Source of the DNA: Microbulbifer pacificus
GTDB taxonomy: Bacteria > Pseudomonadota > Gammaproteobacteria > Pseudomonadales > Cellvibrionaceae
Direction: 5' to 3'
Length of the DNA stretch: 64,000 nt
Assembly: GCF_002959965.1 (NCBI RefSeq)
Contig: NZ_PREV01000027.1
Coordinates: 1,302,001-1,366,000 of the forward strand
Every line of letters starts with the position of its first letter. Position 1 is the first letter of the stretch. Shown piece by piece: positions 53,274-63,900 of this stretch. Below the pieces are notes generated by a model. The model saw only the letters and a list, made by a program, of their open reading frames with translations, was not told the origin of the DNA and did no database searches. A program made the translations under genes and the position numbers.

Positions 53274-54236
53274 TTATCGAAAAAGAAAGCGCTTCAGCGC
53301 ACCCTGCTGGATCGCCACGCCCAGCAGAATAAGCCCAAGCCCGGCCACCGTGGCCACATGAATGTTTTCCCCCACCAGCAGTGCAATCAGCAGTAGCGAC
53401 AGCGGTGGTGATAAATAAATAAGATTGCTGATGCGCGCGGTGTTGTCACAACTGAGCAGTGCGCCCTGCCACAGCAAAAAGGCGATACCCATTTCAAACA
53501 TACCCACGTACAGTGCGCCCATCCAGCCCTCGATCGGTGGCCACTGCCAACCGCCCTGCCCGACACCCTGCCATAGCACCGCCGCAAACAGCCACGGCAG
53601 ACCGCAGCAGAAAGTAAGTAACAGGTTTACCGCGGCATTGCCACCGATACGGGTATTCAACAGCCAGTAGCAGGACCAGATCACGGTACTGAACAGCGCC
53701 AGTGCAACACCCAGCGGCTGGTCAAACTGCAAAGAAAAAAGTTCACCTTTCGTCGCAATCACCAGCACGCCGGTATAGCACACGAGCCCCGCCAATAGAT
53801 CTTGTCGACGCAACTTCTGTTTCAGTAACGGAACGGACAACAGTGCCAACACCACACCCCAGGTGTAATTCAGCGGCTGCGCCTGCTGCGCGGGCAGAAG
53901 CGCGTAGGCATTGAACAGCACCAGGTAGTAGAGGAACGGATTGCAGAAACCAAGGGCCAGGTACCATATGTAGTTTGCCCGCCAGCTGGTACGCAATTCC
54001 GGCAAACGGCGCTGCCAGCAGATCACGCCAAACATAAACAGGGAGGAAACCACGGAGGCAATAGTCACCAGCTGCAGCGGGGAGAGGTATTGCAGTGACA
54101 ACTTGAAGGCGCTGGCCACGGTGGACCAGCAGAGCACGGCGGCCAGCGCCAGCACCGTCGCCCGGCGATTACCCTGTATTACTGAGGCTGATTGCTCGGT
54201 CATTTTCGACACCGACAGACGGAACCGCTGAGTCAT
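53274..54236 (-). CDS. EamA/DMT-family transporter
   Basis: Inner-membrane permease of 320 residues with ten helices in two EamA repeats (about 30-155 and 175-310). Features include AAVLCWSTVASAFKLSL in helix 1 and a closing VAGLGLILLGVAIQ. Family members export amino acids, metabolites or nucleotide precursors; this one cannot be assigned. A second in-frame ATG at 54203 could be the true start, giving 309 residues; neither has a clear ribosome site. It sits between the acyl-CoA dehydrogenase and the Lrp-type regulator on the same strand. Confidence 0.85.
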   Translation of the reverse strand: MTQRFRLSVSKMTEQSASVIQGNRRATVLALAAVLCWSTVASAFKLSLQYLSPLQLVTIASVVSSLFMFGVICWQRRLPELRTSWRANYIWYLALGFCNPFLYYLVLFNAYALLPAQQAQPLNYTWGVVLALLSVPLLKQKLRRQDLLAGLVCYTGVLVIATKGELFSLQFDQPLGVALALFSTVIWSCYWLLNTRIGGNAAVNLLLTFCCGLPWLFAAVLWQGVGQGGWQWPPIEGWMGALYVGMFEMGIAFLLWQGALLSCDNTARISNLIYLSPPLSLLLIALLVGENIHVATVAGLGLILLGVAIQQGALKRFLFR

Positions 54237-54359
54237 ACGGCTTGGGTTGTTGTTTGATTAACACGCTTTTCGGCTATAAACAACGATGGCAGGCGCCAGG
54301 CGCCTGCCATCTCTTACGGACGTTTTTCCTGAGAGTCTATTCCTTCCCAGACACTGCCA

Positions 54360-54863
54360 TCAGCGCTTGCCGCTTTTGGGCTCCGGGTCGGGAACCGCCA
54401 CCGAGGTGTCGGTTTTCACTTCTTCCATCACCACATAGGTATGGGTTTCGCGCACGCCGGGTACGGAAGCCAGCTTTTCACCAAGGAATTGACGGTAACC
54501 GAGCATATCCTTGATGCGGATTTTTACCAGGTAGTCGAAACCACCGGCCACCATGTGGCATTCCTGCACCTCTTCGAGGCCGGACACATGCTTGTTGAAC
54601 GCTTCCAGCGATTCGGTCGCGGTATCGGTAAGAGAGACCTGTATGTACACCACCAGGCCCGCGTGTACTTTCAGCGGATCGAGCAGTGCCACATAGTCTT
54701 TGATGAAGCCCTCGCGCTCGAGCCGCTTCACCCGCTCAAGGCAGGGTGTGGGACTGAGATTGACGCGACGGGCCAGCTCCACATTGGGAAGGCGGCCTGC
54801 GCGCTGCAGAATCCGCAGGATCTGACGGTCGATACGGTCCAGATCTTCCAATTTACGAGACAT
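54360..54863 (-). CDS. Lrp/AsnC-family regulator divergent from putA
   Basis: Transcription regulator of 167 residues. The N-terminal winged helix (about 5-65) reads LDRIDRQILRILQRAGRLPNVELARRVNLS, close to leucine-responsive Lrp, and the C-terminal RAM domain (about 70-150) binds amino-acid effectors. The last 18 residues are a Pro/Lys/Ser extension beyond the usual end. It is divergent from putA with 149 bp between the starts. As PutA here lacks a DNA-binding domain, this regulator is the natural candidate for proline-dependent control of putA, as PutR does in Agrobacterium; this is inference from position. Confidence 0.9.
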   Translation of the reverse strand: MSRKLEDLDRIDRQILRILQRAGRLPNVELARRVNLSPTPCLERVKRLEREGFIKDYVALLDPLKVHAGLVVYIQVSLTDTATESLEAFNKHVSGLEEVQECHMVAGGFDYLVKIRIKDMLGYRQFLGEKLASVPGVRETHTYVVMEEVKTDTSVAVPDPEPKSGKR

Positions 54864-55012
54864 GACAAAATACCCTACTGGTGATCAAGCAAATACGCCC
54901 TATATTTAACCACACTCTTTTCTAAAATGGCGATTAATTCTGGGACTATTCCCACATAATCCGGTTTTTTATCCTGCACCCATTTGCATCAGGGAGTTTC
55001 GAGGGAAAATCT

Positions 55013-58000
55013 ATGCCAACTAACTTCGCCGGCCCATTGACCGTAGAGTTGAAGAACGCGCGCCAGAAGGCCCGCCAATACCTGCATGCCGACGAAAACC
55101 AGTGCGTCAGCGAACTGCTGGCCGCCCCGCGCCCGGGCGAGGCCCTGCGCGAGAAGATCCTCGCCACCGCCAGCCAGCTGGTGGTTAAGTCCCGCGAGCA
55201 GCGCAGCAAGCGCGGCACCCTGGACGCCTTCCTGCAGCAGTTCGGCCTCTCCAATAAGGAGGGCGTGGCCCTGATGTGCCTGGCGGAGTCCCTGCTGCGG
55301 GTACCGGATGCCGACACCGCTGACAAGCTGATCGCGGAAAAGGTGCACTCCGGCGATTGGTCGAGTCACCGCGGCCAGTCAGACTCCCTGTTCGTGAATG
55401 CGTCCACCTGGGGCCTGATGCTGACCGGCAGTATCGTCGAGCTGGACCCGGACATTACCGAAAAGCCGTCCAGCCTGATGAAGCGACTGGTGAGCCGTAT
55501 GGGTGAGCCCATGGTGCGCACCTCCATGATGCAGGCCATGAAGATCATGGGCGGGCAGTATGTCCTCGGCCGCACCATCAAGGAAGCCCTGAAGCGCGGC
55601 CCTGCGGAAAATAAACCCGGCACCCGCTTCTCCTTCGACATGCTCGGCGAAGGCGCCCGCACCATGGCGGATGCCCAGCGCTACTTCGACTCCTACATGA
55701 TGGCCATCGAAGCCATCGGCGCCGACAACCTCAAGAAGAGCGAAGACCAGCGCAACGTGGTGGAGGCGAACGGCATTTCCATCAAGCTCTCCGCCCTGCA
55801 CCCGCGCTACAGCGAGCTGCAGCGCGAGCGCGTGATGAGCGAGCTGCTGCCGAAAGTGATCGAGCTGTGCGCCGCCGCCGCCAAATACCAGATGGGCCTC
55901 AACATCGACGCCGAAGAAGCGGAGCGTCTCGATATCTCCCTGGATATCTTCGAGGCCCTGGCGCGCGCGCCGGAACTGCGCGACTGGCAAGGCCTCGGCT
56001 TCGTACTGCAGGCGTACCAGAAACGCGCCCCGCACGTGGCGGACTGGCTTATCGCGCTCGGCCGCGACACCGGGCGCAAGCTGATGGTGCGCCTGGTGAA
56101 AGGCGCCTACTGGGACAGCGAGATCAAGCACGCCCAGCAGATGGGCCTCTCCGACTACCCGGTTTACACCCGCAAATGCCACACCGACCTCTCCTATCAG
56201 GTCTGTGCGCGCAAGCTGCTGGACGCGAACGACGCGATTTACCCGCAGTTCGCCACCCACAACGCCTACACCGTGGGCCTGATTCTGGAAATGGCCGGCA
56301 ACCGCACCGACTATGAATTCCAGCGTCTGCACGGTATGGGTCACCTGCTCTACGATCAGATTGAAGCCGTTCATGGCAAACGCGCACCGGTGCGTGTGTA
56401 CGCTCCCGTCGGCGCCCACCGCGATCTGCTGCCCTACCTGGTGCGCCGTCTGCTGGAGAACGGAGCCAACAGTTCCTTCGTCAACCGCTTTATGGACGAG
56501 AAGACACCGGTCAACGTACTAGTGCAGGACACCCTGAAACTGAGCGAGGCCTGCAACCCCTACCGCCACCCGGAAATCCCGGTGCCTGCGGATATCTACA
56601 TCGGCCATGAGGCGCTGCCGCGGAAAAATTCCCACGGTTTCGAGCTCACCGATCCAATCGCCTTCGCCCCGCTCAAGCAGATGGTGGAAGCGTCCGCAGG
56701 CAAAACCTGGACTGGCGGTCCGATCGTGGATGGTATTGCCGGCAAGGCGGATCTGGCGGTAGTCAACCCGGCCACCGGCGAGGTGGTGGGCCACACGGCC
56801 AACACCGACGCCGCGCTGATCGACAAGGCGTTTACCTCCGCCGCCGAACATCAGCGCGCCTGGAACCGCCTAGGCGGTGAAGCCCGCGCAAAAATCCTTG
56901 ATCAGGTAGCGGACCTGTACGAGCAGCATATGAATGAACTGGTGGCGATGATCTGCCGCGAGGCCGGCCGCACCCTGAACGACGGGATCAGCGAAGTGCG
57001 CGAGGCTGTGGACTTCTGCCGCTACTACGCCAATGGTGCACGCCAGCATTTCAGCAAGCCCACACTGCTCCCGGGACCGACTGGCGAGAGCAACGAGCTC
57101 AGCCTGTGCGGACGCGGCGTGTTCGTGTGCATCAGCCCCTGGAACTTCCCGCTGGCCATTTTCACCGGTCAGGTGGTTGCCGCGCTCGCCGCGGGCAACG
57201 CGGTACTCGCCAAGCCCGCGGAGCAGACCCCACTGATCGCGGCGCGCGCGGTCCAGCTGATGCACGAGGCAGGCGTTCCGCAGAAGGTACTGCATCTGAT
57301 CACCGGCACCGGCGCTGCCATTGGCAAACCGCTGCTGGATCACCCGCGGGTTGCCGGCGTGGCCTTTACCGGCTCCACAGAAACCGCCAAGCACATCAAT
57401 ATGCAGCTGGCGGCAAAAGACGGCCCCATCGTACCGCTGATCGCCGAAACTGGCGGGCAGAACGTAATGATCGTGGACTCCACCGCCCTGCCCGAGCAGG
57501 TAGTGGACGACGTGATCAACTCTGCGTTCCTGAGCGCCGGCCAGCGCTGTTCCGCGCTGCGTATCCTGTGTGTACAGGACGTGATCGCGGACAACCTGCT
57601 GAACATGCTGAAAGGCGCCTGTGAAGAGCTGGTGCTGGGCGACCCGTCGCAACTGGAAACCGATATCGGCCCGGTGATCGACGAGAAGGCCCTCGGCCTG
57701 CTGGAAAAGCACCGTGAACGTATGAGCGCGGAAGCGAAAACGCTGTTTGCGTTCGACGAGAGCAAACGCCCGCAGCGCGGCACCTTCTTTGGCCCGCAGG
57801 TGGTGGAGATTACCGATATCAATCTGCTGAAGCGCGAGGTGTTCGGTCCCTTCCTGCACGTGGTGCGCTTCAAGGCGGAAGAACTGGAAGACGTAATCCG
57901 CCGCATCAACGCGACCGGATACGGCCTCACCTTTGGTTTGCACTCTCGCATCGAAGGTCGCGCCGGGGCCATCTTCAAGCGTATCGATGCGGGCAACTGC

Positions 58001-58186
58001 TATATCAACCGCGACATGGTAGGCGCCGTAGTGGGTGTAAACCCGTTCGGCGGCATGGGCCTTTCCGGCACTGGCCCCAAGGCAGGCGGTCCACACTATC
58101 TGTTCCGTTTCGCCAACGAGAAAACCAAGACGGTCAACACCGTGGCCACCGGTGGCAACACACAGCTGTTTACCCTGGGGCAGTAA
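55013..58186 (+). CDS. putA: bifunctional proline dehydrogenase / glutamate-semialdehyde dehydrogenase PutA
   Basis: Oxidises proline to glutamate in two steps with a channelled intermediate. The 1057-residue protein has a helical arm domain, the FAD barrel proline dehydrogenase (about 190-480, with LVKGAYWDSEIKHAQ and the FATHNAYTV segment), and the NAD-dependent aldehyde dehydrogenase (about 540-1020, catalytic Cys846 in AGQRCSAL, FTGSTETAKHIN for cofactor). The N-terminal ribbon-helix-helix domain of E. coli PutA (about 50 residues) is absent, and so is the extra C-terminal domain of the longest PutAs, so this is a non-repressor form. Lrp is divergent upstream; a strong terminator follows. 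Confidence 0.96.
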   Translation: MPTNFAGPLTVELKNARQKARQYLHADENQCVSELLAAPRPGEALREKILATASQLVVKSREQRSKRGTLDAFLQQFGLSNKEGVALMCLAESLLRVPDADTADKLIAEKVHSGDWSSHRGQSDSLFVNASTWGLMLTGSIVELDPDITEKPSSLMKRLVSRMGEPMVRTSMMQAMKIMGGQYVLGRTIKEALKRGPAENKPGTRFSFDMLGEGARTMADAQRYFDSYMMAIEAIGADNLKKSEDQRNVVEANGISIKLSALHPRYSELQRERVMSELLPKVIELCAAAAKYQMGLNIDAEEAERLDISLDIFEALARAPELRDWQGLGFVLQAYQKRAPHVADWLIALGRDTGRKLMVRLVKGAYWDSEIKHAQQMGLSDYPVYTRKCHTDLSYQVCARKLLDANDAIYPQFATHNAYTVGLILEMAGNRTDYEFQRLHGMGHLLYDQIEAVHGKRAPVRVYAPVGAHRDLLPYLVRRLLENGANSSFVNRFMDEKTPVNVLVQDTLKLSEACNPYRHPEIPVPADIYIGHEALPRKNSHGFELTDPIAFAPLKQMVEASAGKTWTGGPIVDGIAGKADLAVVNPATGEVVGHTANTDAALIDKAFTSAAEHQRAWNRLGGEARAKILDQVADLYEQHMNELVAMICREAGRTLNDGISEVREAVDFCRYYANGARQHFSKPTLLPGPTGESNELSLCGRGVFVCISPWNFPLAIFTGQVVAALAAGNAVLAKPAEQTPLIAARAVQLMHEAGVPQKVLHLITGTGAAIGKPLLDHPRVAGVAFTGSTETAKHINMQLAAKDGPIVPLIAETGGQNVMIVDSTALPEQVVDDVINSAFLSAGQRCSALRILCVQDVIADNLLNMLKGACEELVLGDPSQLETDIGPVIDEKALGLLEKHRERMSAEAKTLFAFDESKRPQRGTFFGPQVVEITDINLLKREVFGPFLHVVRFKAEELEDVIRRINATGYGLTFGLHSRIEGRAGAIFKRIDAGNCYINRDMVGAVVGVNPFGGMGLSGTGPKAGGPHYLFRFANEKTKTVNTVATGGNTQLFTLGQ

Positions 58187-58198
58187 TTGCCGCAAAAG

Positions 58199-58226
58199 AA
58201 AAAGCCCGGGATATCCCGGGCTTTTT
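58199..58226. terminator. rho-independent terminator between putA and metallophosphoesterase gene
   Basis: Perfect GC-rich stem AAAAAGCCCGGG / CCCGGGCTTTTTT with an ATAT loop, followed by T. It lies 13 bp after the putA stop and 42 bp before the opposing gene's stop, so it can end both transcripts. Confidence 0.93.
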
Positions 58227-58267
58227 TGTTTCTCGGCAAATAGTTTTTCAACAGAAGACTCAACGTA

Positions 58268-60118
58268 CTACCGCCCCGCCTGTATGCCGATCACAGGTTT
58301 GTTAAGGGAAAACTGGTCGATCACATTGCCCTTGTCGTCAATGGCGCGGTACTTCAACGCACCCGAAGCCGGGTCCACATCAATCACCTGATACGTGCGC
58401 GTATTCACCGCACCGAACGCGGCGAACGCTGGCAGTTCCTGCTCGTACAGTTTGGTCCCGGACACCGCAACCAGATAGACCGTCCCCTGCTCACCCGCTG
58501 CCACCGGCTCATTGCCGCGCATGGGCACTGTGCGCATATAGGCGTGGTCATGCCCCTGAAACGCGATATCCACGTGATGCTTGTCGAAAATCGGCCCCCA
58601 CGCATCGCGGATCGGTTTGTTGTCGCGGCCTTCGCGGGAGGCGTAGAACGGATGGTGATAGATCACCACCTTCCAGCGCGCATCGCTCTGACCCAATACA
58701 CGATCCAACCACTCCGCCTGCAACGCCGGCTCCACCAGGTGGTAGTTGGAATCCATCACCACCACCAGCAGATCCTGATACGTCACGTGATAGGTGCGAC
58801 CGGCGTCCAGCTTGTCACTGCCGTTATCCGGCAGCGCGAACTGTTTGAGATACAGCGTCGGGTGCCCGCCGTGGCTGTCGTGATTGCCGAGCGCCGGCAC
58901 CACCATGGAACGGTCGAATACGGAACTGCCCTCGTGGAAAAACTGGTCCCAGTTGTCCTGCTCCTGACCGTGGTCGATCAGGTCGCCGGCGATCATGTAA
59001 AAGCGCGCATCCGGGAATTCGAAATCCGCCTGCCGGATCAGCTGACCCCACCGGTCCAGACCATTCTGGGGGTCCCCCAGATAGACGAAGGAAAATGGCT
59101 CCACCGGCGCGCGGGCTGCCGTGCGGAATTCCCGCGGTGTGGTCCAGCTCCTGCCGTTATCGGTACTGACAGCGTAGAGGTAGTCCGTCGCCGGTTTCAG
59201 GTCTTCGAGCACAACGCGGTGCAAACGCACCACCGGGTCGTTCACCACCTGGCGGCTGTGCAATTCTGTGTAGCTGGCACTTTTGCGCTGCACTGCACTG
59301 CCACCGCGCGCCAGAAGGCGGTCCTTCGGAGCCACCCATAACTGGCCGTTGCTCACACTGGCATCGGTACGCCACTGTACGGTGGCGGACGTCGCGGGAT
59401 CACCCTGCCAGGTCAACTGCAGATGATCGGGTCGTGGAGAAGACGGATAACGGGTTTCACGGAAATAGCCGACGAAACGCGACACCAGCTCCCAACTTTC
59501 ATACGTGCGCAAGAACGGCAGCCCCACCAGCGCCTCGGGCAAGGTGTTGAAATAGTCATTGTCATCGACAAATGGCAGACCCCCGACCTTCGCGATCTGC
59601 ACGTCTACCCCCTCGACCAGAGGCGTCATCGCCACCGGCGCTTCTCCATCTACGGCACCGGCGAAGACCAGATAGGGCTTCAATTCACCGGACAGACTGG
59701 GTACGCCCAGATTCACCTGCCCCGCGTCCACGGGCTTCGACCAGACGTGGTAGGGATCTTCTTGGTCCACGACGAAGTCAAGTTCAGCTCTCCGCGAAAA
59801 TCCGAGGTCCACAAGCCAGAATGGTGTTTCGCCATGGGAGGCCTCGAAGGCGACAAAAATGATCGCTGCGCGGTCTACCCGAAAACGCACAAAACTGCTC
59901 GCAAGATACGCCCGCTCATCCGCGGAGAGAAACTCAGCCGCGGATTCCGCAGTCAGCGAGATTCGCTGCGCGGGAGACAGCTCCTGGGACATCCTGTCGA
60001 TGATCTCGGAAACCCTGTTTTCGAGATCTCTATGAACAGAGCCGGAATCACCGGCCGCCGCGATACTGCTCAAACAGAGCAGGATCAAGGAAAAGGCCAG
60101 ATTGAAAAATAACCGCAT
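58268..60118 (-). CDS. secreted metallophosphoesterase, purple-acid-phosphatase-like
   Basis: Exported phosphatase of 616 residues. A signal peptide ends near ALSSIAAAG (about residue 22). A unique N-terminal part (25-215) is followed by a fibronectin-III-like domain of the purple acid phosphatase N-terminal kind (about 225-320, HLQLTWQGDPATSATVQW). The calcineurin-type domain (about 335-590) has metal motifs YLGDPQNG, AGDLIDHG, LGNHDSHGG, IYHHPFY and FQGHDHAYMR. It probably hydrolyses phosphate esters in the periplasm or outside. There is no pho-type regulator nearby. Confidence 0.88.
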   Translation of the reverse strand: MRLFFNLAFSLILLCLSSIAAAGDSGSVHRDLENRVSEIIDRMSQELSPAQRISLTAESAAEFLSADERAYLASSFVRFRVDRAAIIFVAFEASHGETPFWLVDLGFSRRAELDFVVDQEDPYHVWSKPVDAGQVNLGVPSLSGELKPYLVFAGAVDGEAPVAMTPLVEGVDVQIAKVGGLPFVDDNDYFNTLPEALVGLPFLRTYESWELVSRFVGYFRETRYPSSPRPDHLQLTWQGDPATSATVQWRTDASVSNGQLWVAPKDRLLARGGSAVQRKSASYTELHSRQVVNDPVVRLHRVVLEDLKPATDYLYAVSTDNGRSWTTPREFRTAARAPVEPFSFVYLGDPQNGLDRWGQLIRQADFEFPDARFYMIAGDLIDHGQEQDNWDQFFHEGSSVFDRSMVVPALGNHDSHGGHPTLYLKQFALPDNGSDKLDAGRTYHVTYQDLLVVVMDSNYHLVEPALQAEWLDRVLGQSDARWKVVIYHHPFYASREGRDNKPIRDAWGPIFDKHHVDIAFQGHDHAYMRTVPMRGNEPVAAGEQGTVYLVAVSGTKLYEQELPAFAAFGAVNTRTYQVIDVDPASGALKYRAIDDKGNVIDQFSLNKPVIGIQAGR

Positions 60119-60238
60119 GGAACCCCCTTTTATTGATCCGGGGATTCTATCGGCATATTTTTTTGGTTGGCGTCAGAAAAATGAATTTTTGATGACAATA
60201 CGGTTACATGCCGTCGTGGTTTCTGCCCGCAAAAAAAA

Positions 60239-60259
60239 GGCCGGAGGGTCCCTCCGGCC
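60239..60259 (-). terminator. rho-independent terminator after glycine-zipper lipoprotein gene
   Basis: Self-complementary GGCCGGAGGG / CCCTCCGGCC with a minimal loop; on the minus strand a run of eight T follows. It lies about 40 bp after the gene's stop. Confidence 0.9.
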
Positions 60260-60298
60260 AAGCCAAGTCCTGTGAGTATTGCCGAATAGCACTTGGTG

Positions 60299-60694
60299 TT
60301 AATTCAGTACACGGTATCCACGTCCACGCAGGCAATTACGGGTGATGTAATTCGCTTCCGCATTGGAGCTGCCCACACCGCTGATGCCGCCGAGTAGCGC
60401 ACCAGCTCCGGCGCCGGCTGCGGCGGCACTGCTGGTATCGCCAATGATTGCGCCGAGCGCCCCACCCAGCAGGGCGCCGCCAGCGGCTCTTGTGACACCG
60501 CGACGGCCGGCATCGTTACGCGCCGCCATTGACAGGCCTCTGCAATCTGCCAGATCCAGCTGATACTGGCGCATGTTGACACCATAGGTATCGATCACGA
60601 TGTTGCCCGCGCCGGGCACCTGCTCCTGCTGGTGCGCACATCCAAGAAGGACGGCTGCGCTCAGAGCCATACCGGCCAATACCACAAATCTCAT
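60299..60694 (-). CDS. glycine-zipper lipoprotein
   Basis: Small outer-membrane or periplasmic lipoprotein of 131 residues. The signal ends with lipobox LLGC (Cys19). Residues 68-110 form a glycine zipper (GGALLGGALGAIIGD, AGAGAGALLGGISG), and the two cysteines around it (DCRGL, NCLRG) probably form a disulfide. The family is linked to envelope homeostasis but has no defined activity. It is a single-gene unit with its own terminator. A 252-bp gap with no recognised element precedes it. Confidence 0.82.
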   Translation of the reverse strand: MRFVVLAGMALSAAVLLGCAHQQEQVPGAGNIVIDTYGVNMRQYQLDLADCRGLSMAARNDAGRRGVTRAAGGALLGGALGAIIGDTSSAAAAGAGAGALLGGISGVGSSNAEANYITRNCLRGRGYRVLN

Positions 60695-60946
60695 TGGCGC
60701 CCCTCTTCACATTTTGTCGCCTGTGTCCTCTTAGGTTTAGACGGAGGTTGAGAGATGCGCCAGTGAAGGGAAGGAATTAACGAAAAAATCCGGGAACCAG
60801 ACAGTCCGAAATCTGTTGTCGTTGACCATGGAGTTCGGCACTGGAATATGACGTTGGGAAATGGCATTTCCCCCGCATGTAAGGGAAGTCTCACAGGGAA
60901 CCGGGGAATCAGGCCCGATCATCCATCGGGCCCGAACCACCTGTGA

Positions 60947-63900
60947 TCAGCGCAGACTGGTGACCGCGTCTGCGGGGATAAGCGCGGAATGATCATCAGA
61001 GAACTGGCTCAGCAGACGACGCCAGTCACCACGCACGGCATCAAACTTCGCCGCGCGCACATGGCCATAGCCTCGCACCTGTTGCGGCAATGCCAGCAAT
61101 TGACTCGCTGCGGACCGATTTTCATTGCTGAGCCGATCCGCCACCAGGGAAACCGCGCGATACACTTCACGTGCCCAACGCCGCTCCTCTTTGCGCTCGG
61201 CGGTATAGCCGAAAATATCCAGCGGCGTTCCTCGCAGGATTTTCCCCCGTGCCAGCAGTGGCATCACCTTCGCCACCCAGGCGCCGAGCACTATTTTGCG
61301 TACTTTGCCGCCGGCATCAGGGCGCGCGAGCAACGGTGGGGCCATCAGGAACTTGAGGGTGTAGTCGCCACTGAACGTTTCCTGAAGTTGACGCCGGAAT
61401 TCTTCGCCGCTGAAGAGACGCGCCACTTCGTACTCGTCCTTGTAGGCCATCGCCTTGAACAGACTTTTCGCCGCCACACGACTCAACTCGCCATTGCCAT
61501 CGGCCAGGCGACTTTCCGCACGCTGAAGTTTTTCAATAACAGCGGTGAACTTGCGCGCATAGGAAGCACTCTGGTATTTGCTCAGTTCGCCTCCCAGGCG
61601 GGCCACCATTTGCTCATTCGTCTCCAAAGGTTCGACGATGTTGACCACTTGCGCTGGCGTCACCAGCTGCTCAATTACCGCAGGGCTATCTGCCAGCAGG
61701 CGACCGGCACGGAATGCGCGCAGGTTGTTCTCAACCGCAACACCATTCAACTCCACCGCACGTTCAACGGCACTTTGCGAAACCGGAAGGAGACCGCGCT
61801 GGCACGCGTAGCCGAGCATCATCAGGTTCGCGGCTACCGAGTCTCCGAACAGTGCTTCGGCATAGCGATTGGCATCAAAACTGAAATACTCTCCCGCCAC
61901 TGAACGGATGCTCTCCGCGGTAGCTTCCGCCGGAAACGCAAGCTCGTTATCGCGCACAAATGCGGCTACAGGAACTTCCGCGGTATTCACCAACGCCTTC
62001 ATGCGACCACGGGCAAATTTTTGGCGCTGACCAGCCGCGGTCACCATGTCACAGGCAAGCAGCAGCTCAGCGGCGCCATCGCGAATACGCGCCGTGGTGA
62101 TGTCTTGCGGTGCCTGACCCACTTTCACATGGGCCACAACCGCGCCATTTTTTTGTGAGAGCCCCGTGAAATACAGCGTGGTACTACCCTTCTCCTCCAG
62201 GTGTGCCGCCATCCCCAACAACGCCGCCACCGTGAGCACACCACTACCGCCAATACCGGCAACCAGAATATTCAGGGGCTGATCCAGTTTTGGCTTGGGG
62301 GCATCCGGCAGATTTCTGCTCGCGCGATCAATGGCCTCGGCCAGGGTCTCCAGCGCCGGTTTCTTCAGTTCACCGCCCTCCACACTGACAAAACTCGGGC
62401 AGAAGCCATCGGCGCAGCGCATGTCCTTGTTGCAGCTCGACTGGTTGACCTGCCGCTTGCGACCAAAGGCGGTTTCCAGGGGCTCTACGGCGATACAGCT
62501 CGACTGTACACTGCAATCGCCACAACCTTCGCACACCCGATGGTTGATCAACAGGCGCCTTGCCGGATCGGGCATCTGCCCTTTCTTGCGGCGGCGGCGT
62601 TTCTCCGCCGCACACACCTGCTCATAAATAATCGCGGTAACACCGGCGGTATCACGCAACTGGCGCTGTACCTGATCCAGTTCATCTCGGTGGAATATCT
62701 GAAGTTCGTCGGGCAACAGATTGCGATGTTGCCGCCAGTGATCGGGGTTCTCGCTGACCAGGCACACCTGCCCGACGCCTTCCGCCAACAACTGCCGAGA
62801 GAGAGTCGGTACCGTTACCTCGCCATCCGCGGGTTGGCCACCGGTCATCGCGACCGCGTCGTTCAACAGAATTTTGTAGGTGATATTGATCTGGCTCGCC
62901 ACTGCCTGGCGGATGGCCAGCAGACCGGAGTGGTTGTAGGTACCATCGCCCATATTCTGGAAAATATGCTTGTCGCTGGAGAAGCGATGCAGCCCCACCC
63001 AATGCGCACCCTCGCCCCCCATGTGTGAATAGGTATCCGTGCGCAAGCCTTTACCCAGCGCCATGATATGGCAGCCGATACCGGCGCTGCCGGTACTGCC
63101 TTCCGGCAGTTTGGTGGAACTGTTATGGGGACAACCGGCACAAAATATCGGCTCGCGCGCCAACAGGCCGCTGGATTTCTGCACCACGTCCCGGCCGAGT
63201 TTTTCCGCCAATGGCAGGAGTTTTGCCGAATACTCGGTATCCGCCAGCCAGCGTGCAATGGCCTTCGCCACCTGATCCGGGCCAAAGCCCCAAATGGCCG
63301 GCAACAGGTCATTACCATCCAGATCTTTTTTACCCACCACTTTCGGACGCTGCTGATCCGGCCAGCCGTAGAAAAGATTTTTCATCTGGTCTTCCACCAG
63401 CGGGCGCTTCTCTTCCACAACCAGAATCCGCTCCATACCGCGGGCAAATTCCGTCATACCGCGTGGCTCCAGCGGCCAGCTCATGGCAACTTTGTGAATG
63501 GAGATACCCGCGTCCAGAAGATCCTGCTCCGTCAGCTCCAGCAGCTTGAGCGCCTCCAGCAAATCGCCATGCGCCTTGCCTACGGTGACAATACCAAAAC
63601 GTTTTATCGGCGCATCCACCACCGTGCGATCAAGTTTGTTGCTGTAGGCAAAAGCGCGTGCGGCGGGCAGCCGCTCCTCCAGCATGCGCCGTTCGTACTC
63701 AAGGCGCTCGGCGGGCCAGTTCAGGTGCGGATCATAGTTAAGGCCATGGGGCGGAATCGGGAAGGACTCCGGCAGTACAAAACGCGGCAGATCAGGCACC
63801 AAAATAGATGCACCGGATTCCACGGTTTCGGTAATGGTTTTGAAACCGACCCACAGGCCGGAGAAACGGGAGAGCGCGATACCCGCGAGCCCGAGCGTAA

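Noticed and set aside
56870..58195. A 441-codon minus-strand frame opposite the aldehyde dehydrogenase half of putA
   Set aside because: Shadow of putA; no motif, and it spans the putA catalytic region.
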